Assembly (NCBI RefSeq): GCF_006716115.1
Contig: NZ_VFOO01000001.1
Coordinates: 3,968,001 to 4,032,000 of the forward strand
DNA: 64,000 bases
Reading direction: 5' to 3'
From: Subtercola boreus
GTDB lineage: Bacteria > Actinomycetota > Actinomycetes > Actinomycetales > Microbacteriaceae
Below are positions 40,852 to 48,635 of the stretch, piece after piece. The stretch's first letter is position 1. Every line of letters starts with the position of its first letter. Made by a program: the position numbers and the translations under genes. The notes below the pieces were generated by a model, which searched no databases, was not told the DNA's origin, and was given only the letters and a program-made list of their open reading frames with translations.

Positions 40852-41934
40852 GTGAGAATCACCAAAGTTGTTGCCGTCTGCGCAGCAGTTGGCGTCGCCG
40901 TTGCCGGCATCGCATTCGCAGCCCCCGCGTACGCGGACCCCGTGTCGAACAGCTACACGCTGGTCGGCTCCGACACCCTCCAGGACGCGGCCAACGCTCT
41001 CGCGAACGGAACCACCGTCACCGGTTCCGCCGTTCGCGTGACCGCCTCCGGCAACACCATCGGCTCGTTCGACGCCTTCGGCTCGAACTCGATCCAGACC
41101 AAGAACTCGGGAACCTACTTCGCCCGCCCCGCGGGCTCGGGTGACGGCGTCAAGGCCCTCAGCCGTTCGATCGACGGTGCACCGTTCTCGGTCTCGGGCA
41201 ACCCGACTCCCGCCAAGGCCATCACGGCCCAGGTCGACATCGCCCGTTCGTCGAGCGGCCCCGGCGCTGCGGCCAACACCAGCGGTGTGCTGCAGTACTT
41301 CCAGTTCGGTCGCGACGCCGTGTCGTACGCCTACAGTGGAACCGGCATCGACCAGCTCACCAAGGCCCAGCTGACCGCGATCTACAACTGCTCGCTCACC
41401 AGCGTGAACGGTGTCGACGTCACCCCCGTGCTCCCGCAGTCCGCTTCGGGAACCCGCAAGTTCTTCCTGTCGGCCATCGGTATCACCACGCCCGGTGCGT
41501 GCGTCGTTCAGCGCGGCGATGCTGAGAACGATGGAACTGTTCTCGTCAACACCGGCGAGCTCATCCCCTTCTCGGTCGCCAGCTGGGTCGCCCAGAGCAA
41601 TGGTGCCGCGCAGGACCGCACCGGCACCGCCCGTCTCGGCAGCGCTGAAGGCACCACCGTGCCGTTCACCGGAGCCGACGGCAGCTACGTTCCGAACCCG
41701 ACCTACTACGCAGACACCACCTTCGGTCGCGACACCTACGTCGTCGTCGAGGCTGCCCGCGTGAACCCGTCGAGCCCGAAGTACGACCCGGCTCTCGCGG
41801 CTCTCGTCGACCCCACCAAGTCGAAGAGCCTCACGAACTTCGGTTCGGGCCCCTCCACGTCGGGTGCTGTGAAGACCAAGTTCGGTTTCCTCGCTCCGTC
41901 GACCACCGTTTCGATCCGCGCGAACGCCTCCTAG
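40852..41934 (+). CDS. Second secreted PstS-like substrate-binding protein
   Basis: A 360-residue protein from GTG 40852 (AAAAAAGG 11 bases upstream). The signal peptide ends at about 26 (AYA-DP). The mature protein opens SNSYTLVGSDTLQDAANAL, as PstS-fold proteins do, and continues with ARSSSGPGAA, FGRDAVSYAYSGTGI and TKAQLTAIYNC. No membrane anchor or lipobox is seen, so it is free or held by a partner. A Cys pair (around residues 184 and 219) may form a disulfide. Codon use is strongly biased (GGT, TCG, ACC), suggesting high expression. It sits between the large anchored protein and a WxL-like protein. The ligand is likely phosphate or a phosphate ester. Confidence 0.72.
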   Translation: MRITKVVAVCAAVGVAVAGIAFAAPAYADPVSNSYTLVGSDTLQDAANALANGTTVTGSAVRVTASGNTIGSFDAFGSNSIQTKNSGTYFARPAGSGDGVKALSRSIDGAPFSVSGNPTPAKAITAQVDIARSSSGPGAAANTSGVLQYFQFGRDAVSYAYSGTGIDQLTKAQLTAIYNCSLTSVNGVDVTPVLPQSASGTRKFFLSAIGITTPGACVVQRGDAENDGTVLVNTGELIPFSVASWVAQSNGAAQDRTGTARLGSAEGTTVPFTGADGSYVPNPTYYADTTFGRDTYVVVEAARVNPSSPKYDPALAALVDPTKSKSLTNFGSGPSTSGAVKTKFGFLAPSTTVSIRANAS

Positions 41935-41974
41935 TCGCGCACCCCACACAGAGAATCTGAAAGGCACACCAGAA

Positions 41975-43027
41975 ATGTTGCGTAAGAACGCACTCCGCAT
42001 CGCCGCCATCGGCGTTGCCGCCGCGTCGCTCGTCGGCACCTCGGCCTTCTCGGCCGCCGCTGCCACCTCGAACGGCTCAGACGCCATCTACTACCTGTAC
42101 GACTCGGGTACTGAGGCGCTCATCGCTCCCGGCCACGTCAACCTGTGGGACGACGACCTCGTCGGCTCCCCCAGCGCCACCGACGCCCGTTCGCTGTTCA
42201 GCTGCCCCGACGACGCGGAGTCGGTGCAGACCTTCATCTCGCCGGTCGGCCAGGAGAAGGTGCGCTCCGCGTGGGTCACCTACGCAGATGGTGGCTTCAA
42301 GCCCGGGACCAAGCAGATCCTCGAGCCCGGCGCCAACCTCGGTGCCCAGGTGCTGGGTTCGCCCGGCGCCGGTTCGGTCAAGGCTGCCGGCGGCAACTAC
42401 AGCGTCGGTTTCGCCTGCGAGAAGTTCAACAACGTTGCCTTCGCGTCGGCCGGTATCTGGTTCGCTCCGATCTCGGTGACCGCCGGTTCGGGTGACTGGA
42501 CCTACCAGCTCTCCGACACCGTCGCACCGCCTGCTCCGGCGAGCGGTTCGTTCGACCAGACCATCCAGGCGACCACCATCGCCGGTGTCGACGGAACCCT
42601 GAACCTCGTCGCACCCGCGTCGGCCACCACCACCCTCGGTGCGGCCACGCTCGTCGGCGGCCAGTCGACCTCGACCGGCGACCTCGGCAAGTTCACCGTG
42701 CAGGATGGCCGCGTCGTCACGCACAAGGGCTGGACCGTCACCACGCAGGTCACCGATTTCGCCAACGCGTCCGACGCCACGGTGACGATCCCGGCTTCGC
42801 AGCTCACGGTCACGCCGAAGGTCGCCACCGGCGCCACGCTGCCCACCGGTGTGACCCTGTCCGCTCCGTTCGCGGGTGGATCCACCCTGACGGCGTTCGC
42901 AGCGGCCGGCAACACCGCGGCGATCGCGTCGACCGACTTGGATGCAGGCCTGAAGTTCGTCGCTCCCGGCGACAAGCCGGCCGGCACCTACACGGCGAAG
43001 ATGACCATCACCCTCGCCTCGAAGTAG
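41975..43027 (+). CDS. Secreted WxL-like surface protein
   Basis: A 350-residue protein with a signal peptide (1-30, AAA-ATSN). The N-terminal half (35-185) is a unique domain with two Cys. The C-terminal half resembles the WxL domain of Gram-positive surface proteins: HKGWTVTTQVTDFANAS (WTV in place of WxL), ATLPTGVTLSAPF, and a closing GTYTAKMTITLASK. WxL domains bind peptidoglycan or DUF916-type partner proteins non-covalently. A DUF916-like gene follows, which supports the assignment. Codon bias is like the preceding PstS-like gene. It may tether the secreted binding protein to the wall. Confidence 0.68.
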   Translation: MLRKNALRIAAIGVAAASLVGTSAFSAAAATSNGSDAIYYLYDSGTEALIAPGHVNLWDDDLVGSPSATDARSLFSCPDDAESVQTFISPVGQEKVRSAWVTYADGGFKPGTKQILEPGANLGAQVLGSPGAGSVKAAGGNYSVGFACEKFNNVAFASAGIWFAPISVTAGSGDWTYQLSDTVAPPAPASGSFDQTIQATTIAGVDGTLNLVAPASATTTLGAATLVGGQSTSTGDLGKFTVQDGRVVTHKGWTVTTQVTDFANASDATVTIPASQLTVTPKVATGATLPTGVTLSAPFAGGSTLTAFAAAGNTAAIASTDLDAGLKFVAPGDKPAGTYTAKMTITLASK

Positions 43028-43052
43028 CACTCCGCACCACAGAACGACGTGC

Positions 43053-43080
43053 AGGAGGGGCCGTGCAGACGGCCCCTCCT
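43053..43080 (+). terminator. Hairpin between the WxL-like and DUF916 genes
   Basis: AGGAGGGGCCG (43053-43063) and CGGCCCCTCCT (43070-43080) form a perfect 11-bp stem with loop TGCAGA. Only a short T stretch follows. It should terminate much of the upstream transcript, so the highly expressed secreted genes and the membrane genes behind are set at different levels. It could also stabilise the upstream mRNA. Confidence 0.75.
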
Positions 43081-43102
43081 GTTCACGTCCGGTTCACGCC
43101 TT
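43081..43102 (+). promoter_or_regulatory. PHO-box-like direct repeat upstream of the DUF916 gene
   Basis: GTTCACGTCCG (43081-43091) is followed directly by GTTCACGCCTT (43092-43102). This is a good match to an 11-nt-period GTTCAC repeat, the clearest of the window. It begins at the base after the terminator stem and lies 38 bp before the GTG start at 43141, so it would drive the second half of the surface cluster and pstB. Confidence 0.65.
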
Positions 43103-43140
43103 GACCTGCTGCCCGCAAACCTTCTTTGGATGAATGTACT

Positions 43141-44214
43141 GTGCCCGAAAAGACCGCTCTCCCCCTGACGATGAAGCGCCTCGTCTCCCTTGTTCTCGCC
43201 GCGCTCTTCCTCGCGCTGGCGATGGTCAGTGCCACGACCGCCCAGGCCGCACGGGCCGATGACGAGTCCGGCATCTCCGGTGCACCCTCCGACGGATCGA
43301 GCACCGACGACCGCTCGCGGTTCAGCTACAAGCTCTCTCCCGGCCAGCAGATCAGCGACGACTATCTGGTCAAGAACACCGGGACCATCCCGCAGACCAT
43401 GAAGGTCTTCGCCACCGACGCCTACAACACCGATGACGGCTCCTACGGCCTGCTCGACACCGACGCTGCCCCCACCGACGCGGGCAGCTGGGTGTCGTTC
43501 GCCGACGGTGCCAAGCAGCTCGAGATTCCGCTCGCCCCGGGAGCGAGCCAGGTCGTGCCCTTCACGATGACCGTTCCGGCGGATGCCTCGCCCGGCGACC
43601 ACGCGGCCGGGATCGTCATCTCGGTGCTCTCCACCGACGGCCAGGTGCTGGTCGACCGCCGAGTCGCAACCCGCCTCTACGCCCGCGTCGCCGGAGCACT
43701 GCAGGCCGCACTCACCGTCAGCAGCATCTCGGCCTCCTACGACGCCCAGCTGAACCCCTTCGACGGAACGACCACCGTCACCTACACGGTGCGCAACAAC
43801 GGCAACATCGCGCTCGGTGCGAATGCGGTCATCGGAGTGAACACCTACCTCGGCATCGCAGCGGGCACGCTTCAGCGCGCGGAGCTCGCGGAGATGCTGC
43901 CGGGCAGCACGCGCACCCTCTCGGTGCAGGTTCCGGGAGTCGGCCAGCTCGGCTACCTGAACCCCTACATCAGTCTCGCTCCGACCATCGACGCCGACGC
44001 GCAGGATCCGGGGCCGCTCGCCACCGTCGACCGCGACACCGTGACCGTGGCGATGCCGTGGTGGTTGGTCATCCTGCTCGTGATCGCCGCCCTGGTCTTC
44101 TTCTTCCTGCGCTGGCGGCGTGCCCGCGACGCGAAGAACGCTGTCGCGTGGGCCGAGTACAGCGAGGCTGAGGCCCGCCGCAAGGCCGCTGAGCAACCGG
44201 TGGCTGCAGGGTGA
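43141..44214 (+). CDS. DUF916-type (WxL-protein partner) membrane protein
   Basis: A 357-residue protein from GTG 43141 (a TTG at 43126 and an ATG at 43171 are alternatives). A signal peptide ends near AQA-AR. The outer region has two Ig-like halves: SRFSYKLSPGQQISDDYLVKN with TMTVPADASPGDHAAGIVIS, and RVATRLYARVAGAL with VTYTVRNNGNIALGA. This is the order in DUF916 proteins, which in Firmicutes accompany WxL proteins and bind peptidoglycan and WxL partners. One membrane segment (about 307-327) and a cytosolic Arg/Ala-rich tail close the protein. It overlaps the next gene by four bases. Confidence 0.78.
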   Translation: MPEKTALPLTMKRLVSLVLAALFLALAMVSATTAQAARADDESGISGAPSDGSSTDDRSRFSYKLSPGQQISDDYLVKNTGTIPQTMKVFATDAYNTDDGSYGLLDTDAAPTDAGSWVSFADGAKQLEIPLAPGASQVVPFTMTVPADASPGDHAAGIVISVLSTDGQVLVDRRVATRLYARVAGALQAALTVSSISASYDAQLNPFDGTTTVTYTVRNNGNIALGANAVIGVNTYLGIAAGTLQRAELAEMLPGSTRTLSVQVPGVGQLGYLNPYISLAPTIDADAQDPGPLATVDRDTVTVAMPWWLVILLVIAALVFFFLRWRRARDAKNAVAWAEYSEAEARRKAAEQPVAAG

Positions 44215-45050
44215 GCGGTTCCGGATCCCGTCTCGCAGCCACGCTCAGCGCGCTGGTGCTCGTCGCGTTCGCCGGCGCAGCCCTGCTGGGCTCGAATGCT
44301 GCGTTCGCCGACACCGCGTTCACCGACGACACCGGCGGGGTCGGCATCACCGTGACGGTCTCGCCCGCGCCCACCGCTCCGGGCGCGGTCGGCTCGCCCG
44401 CGGTACCCGGCTCCGCATCATCCGGAACCGGCACAGGAACGGTCTCGAACCCGTCCCTCCCGGGCGTCGGCGTCACGGGCGTCACGGGCAACACGGTCGT
44501 CACCGGCGGAGCGAAGGCGTCGGCTCCCGTGCCTGCCGCCGACGAGTTCGACCTCGGCGGCATCGTCTTCGTCAGCGGGGTGACGTCGGGCTACGGCTGG
44601 AGCATCAACCCGCTCGGCGGTGACTCGCACGCGGAGTTCACCGTTCACAATGTGTCGCAGTTCACCTTCGACGGCACGGCCGGCTTCCAGCTGGTGGGCC
44701 CGTTCGGGAACGAGATCGCGCGTGTCGACGGCATCCGCATCGACCAGCTGAAGCCCGACGAGTCGCGGGTCATCGAGGCGACGCTGACGGGCCTCGGGCA
44801 GTGGACGTTCTTCACCACGCACGCGACGTTCACCCCGCCGGAGAATGTCGGCGGAACCGCGCTGTCGTCGATCACGCGCGACGGGTTCCTGTTCGTGCTG
44901 CCGTGGTTCCTGCTCGTGCTGCTGATCGTGGCGGCCGGGGCGGTCAGGGTGGTCACGATCATCCGCACCCCGCCGGCAGGCGCAGCCGCAGCCGCGGCCG
45001 CAGCGCCCTCCGCGGCACTCGCGACAGAGGGCAGCGGGGGAGTGGTGTGA
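44211..45050 (+). CDS. Single-pass surface protein of the pst-linked cluster
   Basis: A 279-residue protein starting at GTG 44211 inside the DUF916 stop. It has a signal peptide (ends near AFA-DT), a Gly/Pro/Thr/Ser linker (45-105), then a compact beta-type domain of about 110 residues (EFDLGGIVFVSGVTSGYGW, EFTVHNVSQFTFDGTAGFQ). A membrane segment (about 228-250) and an Ala-rich tail follow. The outer domain looks Ig-like. No family is recognised. It is overlapped by the pseudo-sortase gene, so DUF916, this protein and the sortase-like protein are made together and may form one membrane complex. Confidence 0.65.
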   Translation: MSGSGSRLAATLSALVLVAFAGAALLGSNAAFADTAFTDDTGGVGITVTVSPAPTAPGAVGSPAVPGSASSGTGTGTVSNPSLPGVGVTGVTGNTVVTGGAKASAPVPAADEFDLGGIVFVSGVTSGYGWSINPLGGDSHAEFTVHNVSQFTFDGTAGFQLVGPFGNEIARVDGIRIDQLKPDESRVIEATLTGLGQWTFFTTHATFTPPENVGGTALSSITRDGFLFVLPWFLLVLLIVAAGAVRVVTIIRTPPAGAAAAAAAAPSAALATEGSGGVV

Positions 45051-46048
45051 CCGCGGTCATCGAGGAGCCGGCCGCGCCCGTCGACGCTCCCACCCGGGGA
45101 AAGGTGCCCCGGGTTCCGCGAACGGCGAAGGCCCCGAAGCCGCCGAAGCCGCCGCGCGTCCCCCGGCGCCCGCCGCCCTCGACCCTCGGCCCGCCCCCGC
45201 CGCCCAGCCCGGTGCAGATCGTGCTGCGCGGCGTGCTGCTGCTCATCGCCGCCATGCTCTTCGCGTTCGCCGCGAATCTCATGGTGCTCAGCCACGTGCA
45301 GCACTTCGTGGCCCAGCAGCAGCTGATGAACGAGTACCGCGTGCAGCTCACGGCGGGCACCGCCCCGGTGAGCGAGGCCACCTTCGACGAGTCGCTCGTC
45401 GCGGACGGGGCACCGGTGGGCGTCATCGACATCCCCTCGATCGGCGTGCGCGAGGTCATCTCCGAGGGCAGTTCGGCCGACATCCTGAAGAACGGGCCGG
45501 GCCACCGCCGTGACTCTGTGCTGCCCGGGCAGGCCGGCATCAGCACCGTGATGGCGCGGTCAGCGGCCTACGGCGGACCGTTCTCGCGCATCCAGGAACT
45601 CGCACCCGGCGACAAGCTCTCCGTGACCACCGGGCAGGGCGAACAGCAGTTCGAGGTCGTCGGCGTGCGCTACGCGGGCGACCCCGTGCCGACCTTCAAG
45701 GGCGGAACGAGCCGGCTGACCCTCATCACGGCGCGGGGCCCCGCGTTCATCCCGACCGGCATCGCCTATGTGGATGCCCAGCTCACCAGCGACGTGCAGC
45801 CCGCTGGCAAGCGGCAGACCACCTACCTCGCGCTGCCGACGGTCGACCAGGCGATGGCCACCGACACCAGCACCGCGTGGGCGCTCGTCTTCGCCCTGCA
45901 GTTTTTGCTCGTCGTCGAACTCGCCGCCGTGTGGGCTTTCCGCCGCATCGGAGCGCAGAAGACGTGGGTCGTGTTCGCGCCGCTCTCGATCCTCTCCGCC
46001 CTCTTCGTGGCCAACCAGCTCGCCCTGCTGCTGCCCAACCTGCTCTGA
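45047..46048 (+). CDS. Sortase-fold membrane protein lacking catalytic residues (pseudo-sortase)
   Basis: A 333-residue protein from GTG 45047. A Pro/Lys/Arg-rich cytosolic head (1-55), one membrane segment (about 58-80) and a sortase-like domain (about 115-255) are followed by two more membrane segments. GVIDIPSIGVREVISEG and NGPGHRRDSVLPGQAG are typical class C/E sortase strands. The usual AGHR-type His motif reads VMARSAAYGGPF, and the TLxTC motif reads TLITARGP. There is no Cys anywhere in the protein. It therefore cannot be a transpeptidase and is more likely a structural or peptide-binding member of the complex. Pairing with DUF916 and WxL-like genes fits. Confidence 0.82.
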   Translation: MTAVIEEPAAPVDAPTRGKVPRVPRTAKAPKPPKPPRVPRRPPPSTLGPPPPPSPVQIVLRGVLLLIAAMLFAFAANLMVLSHVQHFVAQQQLMNEYRVQLTAGTAPVSEATFDESLVADGAPVGVIDIPSIGVREVISEGSSADILKNGPGHRRDSVLPGQAGISTVMARSAAYGGPFSRIQELAPGDKLSVTTGQGEQQFEVVGVRYAGDPVPTFKGGTSRLTLITARGPAFIPTGIAYVDAQLTSDVQPAGKRQTTYLALPTVDQAMATDTSTAWALVFALQFLLVVELAAVWAFRRIGAQKTWVVFAPLSILSALFVANQLALLLPNLL

Positions 46049-46099
46049 CCGGGACCGGCCCGCCGGTCATCCACCCGCCCCTCACAGAAACGACTCGCC

Positions 46100-46969
46100 A
46101 TGCCCGACGCCCAGCCCTCCGACGAGACCACGCAGGTCCTCCCCGTCTCCCGGCGCGCCCGGCGCGAGCAGACAGGCCTGCTCGAACGGGCGCCCCTGGC
46201 AGGCCTCGAGGCGCGCAACATCTCCGCCTGGTTCGGCGACCACCAGGTTCTGGACCGAGTCTCGCTCGACATGCCCGCCGGCGTCATCACGTCGCTGATC
46301 GGGCCGTCGGGCTGCGGCAAGTCGACGTTCCTGCGCATTCTGAACCGGATGCACGAACTCGTGCCGAGCGCGAGCCTCGCCGGTGAGGTGCTGATCGAGG
46401 GCACCGACATCTACGACCCGGCGCGGAAGCTGGTGGATGCCCGGAAGAGCATCGGCATGGTCTTCCAGAAGCCGAACCCGTTCCCGGCGATGTCGATCTA
46501 CGACAATGTGGTCGCGGGGCTGAAGCTCACCGGCACGAAGGTGGGGCGTGACGAGCGCGACCAGCTCGTCGAGAGCTGCCTCATCAAGGCGGGGCTCTGG
46601 AACGAGGTGCGGGATCGCCTCCGTTCCCCGGGCGGCGGCCTCTCGGGCGGCCAGCAGCAGCGGCTCTGCATCGCACGCTCCCTCGCCGTGACGCCGCAGG
46701 TGCTGCTGATGGACGAACCGTGCTCCGCCCTCGACCCCACCTCCACCCGGGTGATCGAGGAGACCATGCTCGAACTCGTCAACGACGTCACCATCGTGAT
46801 CGTGACGCACAACATGCAGCAGGCGCAGCGGGTCTCGACGCAGTGCGCGTTCTTCCTCGCCTCGCAGGGCCAGCCCGGCGGCATCGTGGAGCACGGCGAC
46901 ACCGAGGCGATGTTCGGCGACCCGATCGACTCCCGCACCTACGACTACGTCAACGGCGTCTTCGGCTGA
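46100..46969 (+). CDS. pstB: Phosphate ABC transporter ATPase PstB
   Basis: A 289-residue ATPase with an N-terminal extension of about 35 residues. Walker A is GPSGCGKST, the signature GLSGGQQQRLCIARSL, and Walker B LLMDEPCSALDP; the early AWFGDHQVLD and FQKPNPFPAMSIYDNV are typical of PstB. It powers PstC/PstA. It follows the pseudo-sortase gene by 51 bp and is in line with the surface cluster rather than beside pstCAS. No phoU gene follows. A long palindrome ends the unit. Confidence 0.95.
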   Translation: MPDAQPSDETTQVLPVSRRARREQTGLLERAPLAGLEARNISAWFGDHQVLDRVSLDMPAGVITSLIGPSGCGKSTFLRILNRMHELVPSASLAGEVLIEGTDIYDPARKLVDARKSIGMVFQKPNPFPAMSIYDNVVAGLKLTGTKVGRDERDQLVESCLIKAGLWNEVRDRLRSPGGGLSGGQQQRLCIARSLAVTPQVLLMDEPCSALDPTSTRVIEETMLELVNDVTIVIVTHNMQQAQRVSTQCAFFLASQGQPGGIVEHGDTEAMFGDPIDSRTYDYVNGVFG

Positions 46970-46988
46970 CCCGCGCACGCCCTGCCCC

Positions 46989-47072
46989 GCGTCGAATCGA
47001 TTCGATGGGTCCCTAACTGCTGCGGCGACGGCTCTTGCGAGCAGTTGGCGTCCCATCGAATCGATTCGACGC
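46989..47072. repeat. 84-bp palindrome with perfect 21-bp arms
   Basis: Arms 46989-47009 and 47052-47072 (21 bp, perfect, containing TCGAATCGATTCGA, itself a palindrome) bracket an inner inverted repeat AACTGCT/AGCAGTT (47015-47021, 47040-47046). It lies between the convergent ends of pstB and the pit-linked membrane gene. It may serve as a bidirectional terminator, but no T runs flank it. Confidence 0.85.
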
Positions 47073-47087
47073 AGCCGTGGGGCGGGG

Positions 47088-47351
47088 TCAGTGGAACTGC
47101 GGGATGATCAGGTAGAGGCTGTAGAGCACAGCTGCGACGCCGATCGCGAGGCAGGCGTAGCCGCCGACGGTGGCGGCGAGCGGGCGCGCCCCACGGGTGC
47201 CGCTCACGACGGCCCCATCGTCGCCGGTGTCGTCGGGCGAACCGGCGGAGAGCAGGCGGAGTCCGAGGGCATAGAACACCACGATCCCCACGGCCGCAGC
47301 GAAGGAGATTCCGAACACGAGCGCGAAGGCGCCCCAGTCGATACTGATCAT
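47088..47351 (-). CDS. Small membrane protein linked to Pit
   Basis: An 87-residue protein with two membrane segments (about 7-31 and 61-83) joined by a polar Asp/Gly loop. It starts four bases after the pit stop codon region and is therefore in the pit operon. Small two-segment proteins of this kind commonly follow pit in actinobacteria; they may be accessory subunits. No motif reveals a function. Confidence 0.75.
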   Translation of the reverse strand: MISIDWGAFALVFGISFAAAVGIVVFYALGLRLLSAGSPDDTGDDGAVVSGTRGARPLAATVGGYACLAIGVAAVLYSLYLIIPQFH

Positions 47352-47354
47352 GAG

Positions 47355-48527
47355 CTACGCCTTCCGATCCGCGAGCGGTCGGCCGCCCGCATCCTGAGCA
47401 CCCGACGAGTCGCTCTCGTCGACCTCGTTCACGTTCTCGTGCGTCACCGGGTGGCGGCGCGCGAGAACGAAGATCCCGCCTCCGATGACGAGGGCCAGCA
47501 CCGCCACGATCACGAGACCGACGGTGCTGGTGGATGCCGCCCAGGCCGCGAGACCGCCGACGATCGCCGCGGCCGGCAAGGTGAAGACCCAGCCGAGCGC
47601 GATCTTGCCGACGACGTTCCAGTGCACGCGGGCGAGCCGCTTGCCGAGACCCGATCCGACCACCGCACCGGAGGTGACCTGCGTGGTCGAGAGGGCGAAG
47701 CCGAGGTGCGACGAGATCAGGATGGTCGCCGCCGAACTCGTCTCGGCCGCGAAGCCCTGGGCGGGCTGCACGTCGGTGATGCGCTTTCCGACGGTGCGCA
47801 TGATGCGCCAGCCGCCGAGGTAGGTGCCGAGGGCGATCGCGAGCCCGCAGGCGCCGATCACCCAGAGCTGCGGGCCGGTGTTCGAATCCTGGTAGCCGGC
47901 TGCGATGAGGGTCAGGGTGATGACACCCATCGTCTTCTGCGCGTCGTTCGTGCCGTGCGCGAGCGAGACGAGTGAGGCCGAGACGGTCTGGCCGTGCCGG
48001 AAGCCGCGATCCGATCCGCGCACCCGCGCCTGCCGGGTGATGCGGTAGGCGGCGAACGTCGCGACGAGCGCGACGAGGCCGGCGACGAAGGGGGAGAACA
48101 GGGCCGGCAGCACGACCTTCGAGAGCACCACCCCGAAGTCGACGGAGTTGACGCCCGCCCCGATGATCGCGGCCCCGATCAGGCCGCCGAAGAGCGCGTG
48201 GGTGGAGCTCGACGGCAGCCCGAGGTACCAGGTGCCGAGGTTCCAGAGCACGGCGCCGACGAGGCCGGCGAAGATCATGGTCGGCGTCACCTGGATGCCG
48301 CCCTGACCTTCCTTGATGATGCCCTGCGAGATGGTCTTCGCGACCTCGGTCGAGAGGAACGCGCCGACCAGGTTGAGCACGGCCGAGATGAGAACGGCCA
48401 CCTTCGGTTTCAGGGCTCCCGTCGCGACCGAGGTGGCCATGGCGTTCGCGGTGTCGTGGAACCCGTTCGTGAAGTCGAAGACGAGTGCGATGACGATGAC
48501 GAGGGCGACTGTGACCAGTACGTCCAT
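47355..48527 (-). CDS. pit: Low-affinity inorganic phosphate transporter (PiT family)
   Basis: A 390-residue protein with about ten membrane segments. The two inverted PiT signatures are visible: DFTNGFHDTANAMATSVATGAL near the start and SLAHGTNDAQKTMGVI in the second half; GLPSSSTHALFGG is also typical. It imports phosphate, usually as a metal-phosphate complex, using the proton gradient. ATG 48527 has AGGAGG upstream. A PHO-like direct repeat is centred about 85 bp upstream. It faces the pst locus, so low- and high-affinity uptake are encoded side by side. Confidence 0.95.
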   Translation of the reverse strand: MDVLVTVALVIVIALVFDFTNGFHDTANAMATSVATGALKPKVAVLISAVLNLVGAFLSTEVAKTISQGIIKEGQGGIQVTPTMIFAGLVGAVLWNLGTWYLGLPSSSTHALFGGLIGAAIIGAGVNSVDFGVVLSKVVLPALFSPFVAGLVALVATFAAYRITRQARVRGSDRGFRHGQTVSASLVSLAHGTNDAQKTMGVITLTLIAAGYQDSNTGPQLWVIGACGLAIALGTYLGGWRIMRTVGKRITDVQPAQGFAAETSSAATILISSHLGFALSTTQVTSGAVVGSGLGKRLARVHWNVVGKIALGWVFTLPAAAIVGGLAAWAASTSTVGLVIVAVLALVIGGGIFVLARRHPVTHENVNEVDESDSSGAQDAGGRPLADRKA

Positions 48528-48600
48528 GGATGAACCTCCTGTCGTGACCGGGAGGCGGGCTGCTGGGCGGCGACGTCTTCCCTGAGACGACGGTAGGAGC

Positions 48601-48622
48601 CCTCGGTTAACGCGGTGTGAAC
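48601..48622 (-). promoter_or_regulatory. PHO-box-like direct repeat upstream of pit
   Basis: On the minus strand GTTCACACCGC (48622-48612) is followed directly by GTTAACCGAGG (48611-48601), two 11-nt units pointing towards pit. The first unit shares GTTCAC with the boxes at 43081 and 43092. It supports common control of pit and the pst-linked genes. Confidence 0.58.
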
Positions 48623-48635
48623 ACCGGCGGATGTC

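Noticed and set aside
45047-46048. Active class E sortase for the LAHTG protease
   Set aside because: The catalytic Cys and His are replaced and the protein has no Cys.
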